This document shows, one piece after another, positions 9,622-17,180 of a stretch of DNA of 64,000 nucleotides (within the stretch, counting starts at the first letter, position 1; each line of letters starts with the position of its first letter). The translations under genes and the position numbers were made by a program. Source of the stretch: Qipengyuania mesophila (lineage in GTDB: Bacteria; Pseudomonadota; Alphaproteobacteria; Sphingomonadales; Sphingomonadaceae); the NCBI RefSeq assembly GCF_019711655.1, contig NZ_JAIGNU010000002.1, positions 558,001 through 622,000 on the forward strand, in the 5' to 3' direction. Under the pieces are notes generated by a model. That model was given only the letters and a program-made list of their open reading frames with translations. It had not been told where the DNA came from and ran no database searches.

Positions 9622-9841
9622 GCTGGCAGAACCGGTCGAGGGCAAGGCCGGCTTCGGCACCACGCTGCTCACCCGCATCGTCCCGCAGATGCTCCGCGGA
9701 ACGGCGACGCGCTCGTTCGCCGATGGCGAGCTGACCTACCACCTCGAAGTTCCCGCCTCCGCCGTTTTGGCGAACCCGCAGGATACAGACTCGGCGGCGC
9801 TGGCCGCCCGCCTCGTCGATGAAGGGTTCGGTTCGGACTAG
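9622..9841 (+). pseudogene. Remnant of an HWE/HisKA_2-type histidine kinase C-terminus
   Basis: The plus-strand frame ending at the TAG at 9839-9841 contains KAGFGTTLLTRIVPQMLRG and then ADGELTYHLEVP. These match the very end of the ATPase domain of HWE-family sensor kinases, where a GFG(S/T)xLL motif is followed by a final beta strand. Upstream residues show none of the expected H-box, N-box or sensor domains, and the frame has no convincing start codon. I read it as the tail of a kinase gene whose front was lost. It lies in the segment separating nusG from rplK. A small intact gene of unknown type is the alternative. Confidence 0.5.
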
Positions 9842-9962
9842 GCCCACGACGCCCTCGGGTCGACCGGGTTGGCTCCGCATTGCCCGTTCCCCGATCGACC
9901 GCAGTGCCACGCCTGTCGAAGGCCCATGGCATTCGGTTTTCTTGTGGTATAGTCACACCCTT

Positions 9963-10997
9963 ATGTGGAGAGGTATCAGCTCGATCGTAATCGCCGCACT
10001 GATGTGCGGTGGTTTGTCAGTCTCTGCTCAAGGGCAGAAGCCGCCGGAATCGAGCGACTTGCGCATGCCCGGCCTCCCAGCGGCGGAATTCGACGAAACG
10101 CTGGCAATCGGCGGCGAGGAGATCGGCGCGCGCAAGTTGCGCAGCCGGATGACGGTGGACGTCATGGTGAACGGGACCGGGCCGCACAAATTCGTCGTCG
10201 ATAGCGGCGCGGATTCCTCGGTCGTCGGCGAGAGGCTTGCCGGCAGGCTGGCCATGCCAGCGGGCACGCCGGCGATGTTGCACGGCGTTACCGAAAGCAA
10301 GCTGGTCAATCGCGTGATGGTCGACGAGATCGTCCTCGGCCCCACCGCCACGACCGACCTCGAGCTTCCCGTCCTCGACGAGCGCGACCTTGGCGGAGAC
10401 GGGATGATCGGGCTCGATGCACTGGTCGAACAACGTTTGCTGATCGATTTCGAGAACCGCCACATCAGCGTCGACGATGGCTTCACTCAGGGCCTGGTGA
10501 TGGATGGCCTGATCGTGGTGAAGGGTCGCCTTCAGAAAGGCCAGCTGATCCTGACCGAAGTGAAGGTCGGCAAACAGAAGGTCGACGCGGTGGTCGATAC
10601 GGGGTCCGAAATCACCATCGGCAACCGCGCCCTGCGCGACAGGCTGGCACTCAAACGGGTCGGCAATTTCAGCAAGATCAAGGTCTACGGCGTCACCGGC
10701 AACGAGATGGAGCTCGATTTCCTGCTGGTGAAGGAATTGAAACTGGGCCCGATCCTTCTGCACAATGTGCCGATCGCCTTTGCCGACATCCCGCCCTTCG
10801 AAGTCTTCGGACTGGACGAAAAGCCCTCGCTCCTGCTCGGCACCGACCTGATGGAAAACTTCCGCCGCGTCTCGCTCGACTTCAAGGATCGCAAGGTGCG
10901 TTTCCAGCTCAAGAAGTGCGACAACACTTCGCTCGTCCTGCGAACCACGACCATCGCATCGCGGCTCGCGGCCGATCGTTCGACCGCCTGCAGCTGA
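9963..10997 (+). CDS. Exported retropepsin-like aspartyl protease
   Basis: 344 residues from the ATG at 9963, chosen because it begins a Sec-type signal peptide (MWRGISSIVIAALMCGGLSV, cleavage after about residue 23). The longer open frame upstream lacks any protein-like character. Two aspartyl-protease half domains are visible, with active-site motifs VVDSGADSSVVG and VVDTGSEITIGN, so both aspartates needed for a pepsin-like pair are within one chain. It would act in the periplasm or outer envelope. It is convergent with nusG and sits inside the secE-nusG/rplK-rplA cluster, unlike the usual bacterial order. Substrate is unknown. Confidence 0.82.
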   Translation: MWRGISSIVIAALMCGGLSVSAQGQKPPESSDLRMPGLPAAEFDETLAIGGEEIGARKLRSRMTVDVMVNGTGPHKFVVDSGADSSVVGERLAGRLAMPAGTPAMLHGVTESKLVNRVMVDEIVLGPTATTDLELPVLDERDLGGDGMIGLDALVEQRLLIDFENRHISVDDGFTQGLVMDGLIVVKGRLQKGQLILTEVKVGKQKVDAVVDTGSEITIGNRALRDRLALKRVGNFSKIKVYGVTGNEMELDFLLVKELKLGPILLHNVPIAFADIPPFEVFGLDEKPSLLLGTDLMENFRRVSLDFKDRKVRFQLKKCDNTSLVLRTTTIASRLAADRSTACS

Positions 10998-11080
10998 CTG
11001 CATCGTCGATGCCTACCGTGCCGAAGCGACCAGAGGACTGGCGCGCCTCGATTTCGCTGAGCCGCGCCTTCTGAATCGAA

Positions 11081-11111
11081 AGGCCCCGCCAGGCAAAGCC
11101 GTGCGGGGCCT
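11081..11111 (-). terminator. Terminator downstream of nusG
   Basis: A 9-bp stem (11081-11089 with 11103-11111) followed on the minus strand by TTTC. It lies 26 bp past the nusG stop codon and 83 bp past the convergent protease gene, so it could serve both strands weakly. Confidence 0.6.
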
Positions 11112-11137
11112 CATTCAAACCATCAAATGCATGATGT

Positions 11138-11674
11138 TTATTTGACCAGTTCGACCTGTTCGAAGTCGAGTTCGACCGGCGTCGCGCGGCCGAAGATCGA
11201 GACCGAGACCTTGACCTTCTGCTTGTCGAAATCGAGTTCCTCGACGAGGCCGTTGAAGCTGGCGAAGGGCCCGTCGAGCACCTTGACCTGATCGCCGATC
11301 TCGTAATCAACGCTGATGTCCTTCTTGGGCGCCGCGCGGGCTTCTTCGACACCACCGAAATAGCGCGCCGCTTCGCGTTCGGAAATCGGCTGCGGCTTGT
11401 TGTTGTTGCCGAGGAAGCCGGTCACCTTCGGGGTGTTCTTGACCAGGTGGTAGACATCGTCGGTCATGTTCAGCTTGGCGAGCACGTAGCCGGGCATGAA
11501 CTTGCGTTCGACCTGGACCTTCTTGCCGCGCTTGACCTCGGTGACCGTCTCGGTCGGGACTTCGACCGCCTCGACGCCCTCGGACAGGCCCAGGCGCTCG
11601 GCCTCCGAAATGATCGCGTCGCGAACCTTGTTCTCGAAACCCGAATAGGCGTGGATGATGTACCAGCGTGCCAT
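11138..11674 (-). CDS. nusG: Transcription termination/antitermination protein NusG
   Basis: 178 residues, typical for NusG, which binds RNA polymerase and links it to Rho or the leading ribosome. The N-terminal NGN domain starts [16 protein letters not shown] and includes [22 protein letters not shown]. The C-terminal KOW domain has [20 protein letters not shown]. It follows secE by 27 bp on the same transcript. The usual downstream neighbour rplK is displaced by about 1.8 kb. Confidence 0.99.
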   Translation of the reverse strand: MARWYIIHAYSGFENKVRDAIISEAERLGLSEGVEAVEVPTETVTEVKRGKKVQVERKFMPGYVLAKLNMTDDVYHLVKNTPKVTGFLGNNNKPQPISEREAARYFGGVEEARAAPKKDISVDYEIGDQVKVLDGPFASFNGLVEELDFDKQKVKVSVSIFGRATPVELDFEQVELVK

Positions 11675-11701
11675 GTTCTAACTACCCTGTCGAAATGCGG
11701 C

Positions 11702-11905
11702 TCAGGCGAGCGTCAGCAGCCAGCGCACGACCGCGCTGAACAGCGTGTCCACGCCGAGGAAGAAGACCGAGAGGATGACCATCATGATAAACACGAAGAT
11801 CGCCGTGCGCACCGTTTCCTCGCGCGTCGGCCATACGACCTTGCGCCCCTCGGCCTGCACCTGCCGGAGGAATTCCGCCGGGCTGGTCTTCTTCTGCTCT
11901 GCCAT
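11702..11905 (-). CDS. secE: Preprotein translocase subunit SecE
   Basis: 67 residues, the short single-helix form of SecE found in alphaproteobacteria. It clamps SecY in the SecYEG channel. The N-terminal amphipathic helix carries FLRQVQAEGRKVVWPTREET, the conserved SecE core, followed by one transmembrane helix. It is first in a secE-nusG operon. A predicted promoter lies at 12029-12057, leaving a leader of about 115 nt. No tRNA-Trp is present upstream, although it often is in other bacteria. Confidence 0.98.
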   Translation of the reverse strand: MAEQKKTSPAEFLRQVQAEGRKVVWPTREETVRTAIFVFIMMVILSVFFLGVDTLFSAVVRWLLTLA

Positions 11906-12028
11906 TGCTCACGTCTCTCGTAAAAATCGTGCCGCCTTCCGTCACGTCCCTTTCAGGTAGGGTCTCTCGCCGCCCCGATGCAAGACCGGGAGGGGCTTTT
12001 TCGATTCCCAATGTCGGAAGACAGCGCC

Positions 12029-12057
12029 GCACTAGTCGCGCGCGGCGGAAAAGGCAA
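12029..12057 (-). promoter_or_regulatory. Predicted promoter for secE-nusG
   Basis: On the minus strand TTGCCT (plus 12052-12057) and TAGTGC (plus 12029-12034) are spaced by 17 nt. The -10 element is a weak match. Confidence 0.4.
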
Positions 12058-12156
12058 GCGGGTGGACACACGGAAATCGGCCCTTTCCAAGCCGCGTCCG
12101 CGCCTCTAGCTTCCCCTCGATCCACCCACACGGGACGCATGAGGGGATAATCCATA

Positions 12157-13680
12157 ATGTCTGCAGCCGAACCAGCCAGCCTGGGCGAGCGACTGATTCA
12201 ACCGGTCACCAATATTTCCGACTTCATCTGGGGCGGGACCTGGAATGGCGAAAGCGTGATTCCGATCCCGCCGCTCGCCGTGGTCCTGCTCGGCGTTGGC
12301 CTATGGTTCATGGTGGGGCTGAAGTTCTACCCGATCACGCGCTTCGGCAGCGCGGTGAAGGGGCTCTTCGCAGGCCGCAAGCAGGCGGGCGAAGGCGAGA
12401 TCTCGCCTTTCGCGGCGCTGTCGACTGCGCTGTCGGGCCAGGTCGGCACCGGCAATCTTGCCGGCGTCGCCACCGCGATCGCGCTGGGCGGCCCGGGTGC
12501 GGTCTTCTGGATGTGGATCACCGCTTTGTTCGGCATGGCGCTCGCCTTTGCCGAGGGCAGCCTCGCCATCCGCTATCGCGAAACGACCAGCGACGGGATC
12601 AAGCGCGGCGGTCCGATGAGCTATATCGTCATGGGCCTCGGGCCCAAGTGGACCTGGCTCGCCATAGTCTTCGCGCTCGGCACCCTGTTCTCGGGCCTGG
12701 TCACGGGTAATTCGATCCAGGCCAACGCCATGGCCGACGGGATGAACGAGCTGTTCGGCATCCCCGAATGGATCGGCGGCCTGCTGACCGCCGCCGTGGT
12801 CTTCGTCGTCATCATCGGCGGCATCAAGTCGATCGGCAATGTCGCCGAGAAGGTCGTCCCGTTCATGGCGGCGACTTACATCGTCATGGCGCTGATCGCG
12901 CTGGCGCTCAATTTCCAGGATCTGGGCGAAACCTTCGGGCTCATCTTCCACGGGGCCTTCAACCCGCAGAGCGCGGTGGGCGGCTTCACCGGTGCGGCGA
13001 TCATCATGGCGATCCGCGCAGGCGTGGCGCGCGGCCTGTTCTCGAACGAGGCCGGCCAGGGTTCGACCCCGATCGCGCACGCCGTCGCCCAGACAGACGA
13101 TCCCGAACAGCAGGGTCGCATGGCGATGCTGGGCACCTTCATCGACACGATCGTCATCTGCACCATGACCGCACTGGTCATCCTGACAGTCGAAGGCAAC
13201 TTCACCGCCAATGGCCAGCCGGTGATCCACGCGTGGCAATCGGATCGTGTCGGCTTCGAGATGACCAGCGGCGCCTTCGCCGCGGCCTTCCCGTTCGAAA
13301 TCGGCTCCATCCCGCTCGGAACGCTGATCGCCTCGATCGCGCTGATCCTGTTCGTCTTCACCACGCTGCTGACGTGGAGCTATTACGGCGAGCGGGCGAT
13401 CACCTTCCTCTACGACCGGGTCAAGGGATCGAACCGTGAAGGCGAGAAGAAACTGCACATGGCCTGGCGCGTACTGTGGTGTGTCGTGATCTTCATCGGC
13501 GCCGCGCAGCCGAGCGAGCTGGTTTGGCGCCTCGGCGATATCTCCAATGCCGCGATGGCGCTGCCCAACCTGCTGGCGCTGGCCCTGCTCAGCGGCGTTG
13601 TCTTCGCGCTCGCTCGGGGTGACCGGAGTGCCGGACCGACGTACACCGCCGAAACGCCCGAGGAACCCAAGGAATACTGA
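12157..13680 (+). CDS. Alanine/sodium symporter (AGCS family)
   Basis: 507-residue inner-membrane amino-acid carrier of the alanine or glycine:cation symporter family, importing L-alanine or glycine with Na+. The family hallmark around GQVGTGNLAGVATAIALGGP and the conserved RGLFSNEAGQGSTPIAHA stretch are both present, with about ten or eleven hydrophobic helices. GAGGGG upstream of the ATG serves as ribosome binding site. It is monocistronic and ends in a long terminator hairpin at 13706-13740. Marine sphingomonads often carry several of these Na+-coupled carriers. Confidence 0.93.
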   Translation: MSAAEPASLGERLIQPVTNISDFIWGGTWNGESVIPIPPLAVVLLGVGLWFMVGLKFYPITRFGSAVKGLFAGRKQAGEGEISPFAALSTALSGQVGTGNLAGVATAIALGGPGAVFWMWITALFGMALAFAEGSLAIRYRETTSDGIKRGGPMSYIVMGLGPKWTWLAIVFALGTLFSGLVTGNSIQANAMADGMNELFGIPEWIGGLLTAAVVFVVIIGGIKSIGNVAEKVVPFMAATYIVMALIALALNFQDLGETFGLIFHGAFNPQSAVGGFTGAAIIMAIRAGVARGLFSNEAGQGSTPIAHAVAQTDDPEQQGRMAMLGTFIDTIVICTMTALVILTVEGNFTANGQPVIHAWQSDRVGFEMTSGAFAAAFPFEIGSIPLGTLIASIALILFVFTTLLTWSYYGERAITFLYDRVKGSNREGEKKLHMAWRVLWCVVIFIGAAQPSELVWRLGDISNAAMALPNLLALALLSGVVFALARGDRSAGPTYTAETPEEPKEY

Positions 13681-13705
13681 CCGGGTTCTCGCGTGCATAA
13701 AGAAA

Positions 13706-13740
13706 GGGGCCGGAAGTCGCAGCGACTTCCGGCCCCTTTT
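13706..13740. terminator. Strong terminator after the alanine symporter gene
   Basis: A perfect 15-bp stem (13706-13720 with 13722-13736), opening to a small loop, followed by TTTT on the plus strand and AAA/TTT on the other side. It can terminate both the symporter gene and the convergent short gene at 13780-13929. Confidence 0.9.
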
Positions 13741-13779
13741 CTTAGATCCAGCGCCTGCAATCCAGACGCTGGCAACACC

Positions 13780-13929
13780 TCAGCGCAGGCCGAACAGCCG
13801 AGCGAGGAAACCCGGCTCCTCCATCGGCTGGATCCGCCCATGTGCCTGATAGCGCAGCGAGCTGTCGCTATAGGGCTTGGGCTGCACCCAGCGGTCGGGG
13901 CGGCTGCTGTGGAAAGACAAGCTCGACAT
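13780..13929 (-). CDS. Small hypothetical protein, 49 residues
   Basis: A short minus-strand gene with an ATG at 13927-13929 and a stop at 13780-13782. GGAGAA stands 4-5 nt upstream of the start. The product begins MSSLSFHSSRPDRWV and ends GFLARLFGLR; it is charged, Pro/Arg-rich in the first half and has no membrane segment. I believe similar short proteins occur in other sphingomonads, but this is recollection rather than a search. The clear ribosome binding site and the terminator immediately downstream support it as a real gene. Function unknown. Confidence 0.65.
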   Translation of the reverse strand: MSSLSFHSSRPDRWVQPKPYSDSSLRYQAHGRIQPMEEPGFLARLFGLR

Positions 13930-13974
13930 GGTTTTCTCCATGAATCTCTTCCCACCGTCCTGCCGATAAAAACC

Positions 13975-15135
13975 CTAGGCTGCGTCTGCGGTTCCCGCAC
14001 CTGCCCCGCCGCGGCTCCACACGAGCGCCAGCAGGGCCAGCGCGGCGAGCGGCATGAGATTGATTCCAAGGGGAAAGGCGAGCGCGCGCGTCGCGTATGG
14101 CGCGAAGTACAGCAGTATCAGCGCGAGCTTCTCATAGGGGCGGAACCCCGTCGCCAGCCCCTCGGCGACCAGCCACAGCGTGGGAAACAGCAGGAAGGGC
14201 AGGTCGTAGTTGAAGAGATAGGGTGATGCGAGCGCGCTCGCCGCAAGCACTGCCGCGCCTACTCCGCGTGGATCGCCTGCAAACCGGCGATGGGCGAGTA
14301 CTGCGGCCGCCACTGCGACCACCGCCGAGAGCGTGCCTGCCGCGAGCCCCACACCCTCTCCGCCAAGCAACCTCGCCTGCGAAAACAGAGTGCTCATCCG
14401 CAGCAGGAAATCGGGGTTGGTCCCTTCCAGCAACAACCCGCTCGCGTGCCAGCTGCTCGTATAGGCGATCAGCGTCGCGCTTCCGAAAGTAAGCCATGAG
14501 AGGGCGAGGAGGCCGAGCGTCACGGCGCCCGCAGCAAGAAAGGCGCGCCAGCGTTTCCCCGCAGCAAACCACACCGGCGCGAGCACCGCCAGATGCGGCT
14601 TGATCACCAGCGCTCCGATTGCGGCGCCTGCCGCCGCCGGACGCCTGTCCAATCGGTCGGCAGCCACGATCAGCAAGGCGCCCGTGAGCAATCCCGTCTG
14701 GCCGTGCCCCGCGGCAATCAGCGCGCCGGGATAGGCGATGACGAGTGGCCACAGGCGGGGAAAGGCGCGAATGCCCGCCCACGCCCACAGCGACCATGTG
14801 CCCACAACCCAGACGATCCAGGCAATCGGGAACGGCAGTACCCCCAGCGGGGCAACGGCAAAAAGGAAGGGAGGCGGATTGACGAAGGCGAACCAACCCT
14901 CGCTCCCGGTCGCCGTCTGGACGCGCTGCTGCACCGCGAGATCGTAGGCTGCCGCCGGATCGCCCGCCACGGTCGCCTTTCCCGCGCCCCAAAAGGCGAG
15001 GAAATCGGTGCCCTCGGGTCCCATCGCCTTGAGATAGGAATTGACCAGCAACGCCATGCTGGCGAGCGCGAGCAGCAGCGCGTAGCCGCGCACCCGCTCG
15101 CGCGTCAGCCAGTCTGCCCGGCGCAGCCAATCCAT
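13975..15135 (-). CDS. GT87/DUF2029 polytopic membrane glycosyltransferase-like protein
   Basis: 386 residues with about ten hydrophobic helices. It resembles the glycosyltransferase family 87 (DUF2029) group of polyprenyl-phosphate-sugar-dependent mannosyltransferases: an early periplasmic acidic motif GTDFLAFWGAGKA, the NPPPFLFAVAPLG turn, AAGHGQTGLLTGALL and GALVIKPHLAVLAP are family features. It would transfer a hexose from a lipid carrier to an envelope acceptor. It lies 101 bp downstream of the DUF885 gene on the same strand and may be in its own unit. Acceptor and donor are not determinable. Confidence 0.8.
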   Translation of the reverse strand: MDWLRRADWLTRERVRGYALLLALASMALLVNSYLKAMGPEGTDFLAFWGAGKATVAGDPAAAYDLAVQQRVQTATGSEGWFAFVNPPPFLFAVAPLGVLPFPIAWIVWVVGTWSLWAWAGIRAFPRLWPLVIAYPGALIAAGHGQTGLLTGALLIVAADRLDRRPAAAGAAIGALVIKPHLAVLAPVWFAAGKRWRAFLAAGAVTLGLLALSWLTFGSATLIAYTSSWHASGLLLEGTNPDFLLRMSTLFSQARLLGGEGVGLAAGTLSAVVAVAAAVLAHRRFAGDPRGVGAAVLAASALASPYLFNYDLPFLLFPTLWLVAEGLATGFRPYEKLALILLYFAPYATRALAFPLGINLMPLAALALLALVWSRGGAGAGTADAA

Positions 15136-15235
15136 CGGCGTGTCCCCTTCCCTCGCAGCAAGTCGTGCAAGGGGTAGCGCGCCAATCTCCCACTAGCCAG
15201 TTGGGGTGGACGGCAATCCCCGCCCGCGCCTTCCG

Positions 15236-17059
15236 TCACCCGGCCTTTGACGCGATCCAGCGGTCGATCTTGGCCTCCAGCACCGGCAAGGGCAGGCTTC
15301 CGGTATCGAGCACCTCCGCATGGAATTCGCGGATGTCGAAATCATCGCCCAGCTGCGCTTCGGCCTTCTTGCGCAGTTCCTGGATCTTCAGCGCACCGAC
15401 CTTGTAGGCCAGCGCCTGGCTGGGGATGGCGATATAGCGTTCGACCTCGGCCACCACTTCGGTGCGCGTCATGCCCGAATTCTCGAGCATGAAATCGATT
15501 GCCTGCTCGCGCGTCCAGCCCTTGGCGTGGAGCCCGGTGTCTACGACGAGACGCATGGCTCGCAGCTGCTCGTCCTGCAGCGTGCCGTAGCGGTTCCACG
15601 GATCCTCGAAGAAACCCATCTCGTACCCCAAGGTCTCGGAATAGAGTGCCCAGCCCTCGACATAGGCGGTATTTCCTCCGAAGCGCATGAATGCGGGCAG
15701 CTTTTCGTTCTCGCGCGCAAGGCTGATCTGGAAGTGGTGACCGGGAGCGCCCTCGTGCAGATAGAGCGTGACATTGCCCGTCGTCAGCCGGCTCGGTAGG
15801 TCGTAGGCGTTGAAGTAGAAGGTGCCGGGGCGCGAACCGTCGGGAGCACCCGACTGGTAGGACCCACCGGCCTGGAACTGTTCGATCGACGGATCATAGG
15901 GCTTGATATCGAGCGGCGTCTTGGGGACGAGCGAGAAATAGTCGCCGATCTTCGCATCGACGTGTTTGCCGATATCGTAGTACGTCTGCGTCAGCGCCTC
16001 GCGGCTCTCGGGCTTGAATTTTGCGTCGGTGCGCACGTAGTCGAAGAATTCGTTGAGCGTGCCCTTGAAGCCGACCTCTTCCTTGATCGCTTCGAGGCCC
16101 TGCTTGATCCGCGCGACTTCGGACAGGCCGAGATTGTGCAGATAGTCGGCGGTGAGCGGCAGCGTCGTCGTTTGCTCGATCATCTGCGCGTAGAGCTTGT
16201 CGCCGCCCTTCATCTGGCTGAGGCCGACGCTTTCGCGAGCCACGGCCAGGTATTCGTCGCGGAGGAAGTCGCGCATACGCGCATCCGCGGCGTAGATTTC
16301 CTTGGTCTTCGCCTCATAGGCTGCGGTCAGCCGTGCCTTGTCCTCTGCCGAGAAATCCTCGGGGAAGTTCTTGACCGGCTTCATGTACTGCGAATCCGCG
16401 ATCGGGATCGCCAGCATGGTGTCGAATTGCTCGACCACATTGCCCATGGTCAGCTTCGTCTCGAGGACCCCGCTCTCCATGCCCTCGCGGAACTTCTCGA
16501 TCGCGCGGCCCGAGATGGCGATGTAATCGTCGTGGCGCGAGAGGTTGTCCTCGTAATTCGCCAGCGTCTTGAACTGCGCCGCCGAATCGCCGCTGGCGAA
16601 GTTGGGATAGAAAGTGTGGAAGCCCGAGAAATGGTTGACCGGGCGCACTTCGGTGAGCGCTCGGATCTCGTCGGTCTGGCCGCGGAGTGCGGATTCTTCC
16701 TGATACTTGAAGACGTCGTAGGCCAGCTGGTCGGTTTCGCTCAGCTTGCTGCGATCGATCAGCTCGAGCTTGGCGAGGTTGAGCTGGGTATCGAGACGGC
16801 CCGCATAGAAAGAGGAATCGGTCAGGAAATCGCCCAGCCGGTCCGCATCCTTATCATCGCCGCGGAACAGGCGGCCCAGCGGGTTGAGTTCCAAGCTGCG
16901 CTTGTCGGCATCGGCAAACAGAGCGAACAGCTTGTCATGCTCGCTCGCCGGCGCGGTGGCTTCCTCGCCCTCGTGGTGATCGCGCGCAAGGGCCGGACCG
17001 GCAGCAAGGACGAGCGCGAGAGCGGCACCCGAAGCGAGGGCGTGACGAACGAGTTTCAT
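15236..17059 (-). CDS. Exported DUF885 protein (predicted metallopeptidase-like)
   Basis: 607 residues starting at the ATG at 17057-17059, which opens a Sec signal peptide (MKLVRHALASGAALALVLAA) cut after about residue 24; the 29 extra codons of the longer frame are leader. The family hallmark HEGAPGHHFQ, a zincin-like HExxxHH motif, is present in the C-terminal half, followed by EGWALYSETLGYEMG. DUF885 proteins are widespread in sphingomonads and often annotated as peptidases, without firm substrate data. Its leader can fold a 12-bp hairpin that includes the ribosome binding site (17068-17102). Confidence 0.9.
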   Translation of the reverse strand: MKLVRHALASGAALALVLAAGPALARDHHEGEEATAPASEHDKLFALFADADKRSLELNPLGRLFRGDDKDADRLGDFLTDSSFYAGRLDTQLNLAKLELIDRSKLSETDQLAYDVFKYQEESALRGQTDEIRALTEVRPVNHFSGFHTFYPNFASGDSAAQFKTLANYEDNLSRHDDYIAISGRAIEKFREGMESGVLETKLTMGNVVEQFDTMLAIPIADSQYMKPVKNFPEDFSAEDKARLTAAYEAKTKEIYAADARMRDFLRDEYLAVARESVGLSQMKGGDKLYAQMIEQTTTLPLTADYLHNLGLSEVARIKQGLEAIKEEVGFKGTLNEFFDYVRTDAKFKPESREALTQTYYDIGKHVDAKIGDYFSLVPKTPLDIKPYDPSIEQFQAGGSYQSGAPDGSRPGTFYFNAYDLPSRLTTGNVTLYLHEGAPGHHFQISLARENEKLPAFMRFGGNTAYVEGWALYSETLGYEMGFFEDPWNRYGTLQDEQLRAMRLVVDTGLHAKGWTREQAIDFMLENSGMTRTEVVAEVERYIAIPSQALAYKVGALKIQELRKKAEAQLGDDFDIREFHAEVLDTGSLPLPVLEAKIDRWIASKAG

Positions 17060-17067
17060 GCAAATTA

Positions 17068-17102
17068 CCCCTGTATTGCGTATTGCACCGGCAATACAGG
17101 GG
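17068..17102 (-). promoter_or_regulatory. 12-bp inverted repeat covering the DUF885 ribosome binding site
   Basis: Positions 17068-17079 and 17091-17102 are perfect inverted repeats with an 11-nt spacer. In the minus-strand mRNA the 3' arm ends ACAGGGG, which contains the AGGGG ribosome binding site 8 nt before the start codon. The structure could block translation initiation or be a DNA operator. Confidence 0.55.
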
Positions 17103-17180
17103 CTGCACTCACTCGCAAGCACGGCCCCATGACCGTGCAATGTCACTCGATGGGCGTCTTCTTCCGATCAGCCTCTCGGT

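Noticed and set aside
11972..12001. GCCCC/GGGGC hairpin followed by TTTTT on the plus strand upstream of secE
   Set aside because: It looks like a terminator, but no plus-strand gene ends before it (the protease ends about 1 kb earlier, with nusG and secE between), and it lies in the secE leader. Left unannotated; might be a leader structure.
11906..12156. Possible tRNA-Trp upstream of secE, as in many bacteria
   Set aside because: No cloverleaf could be assembled on either strand.
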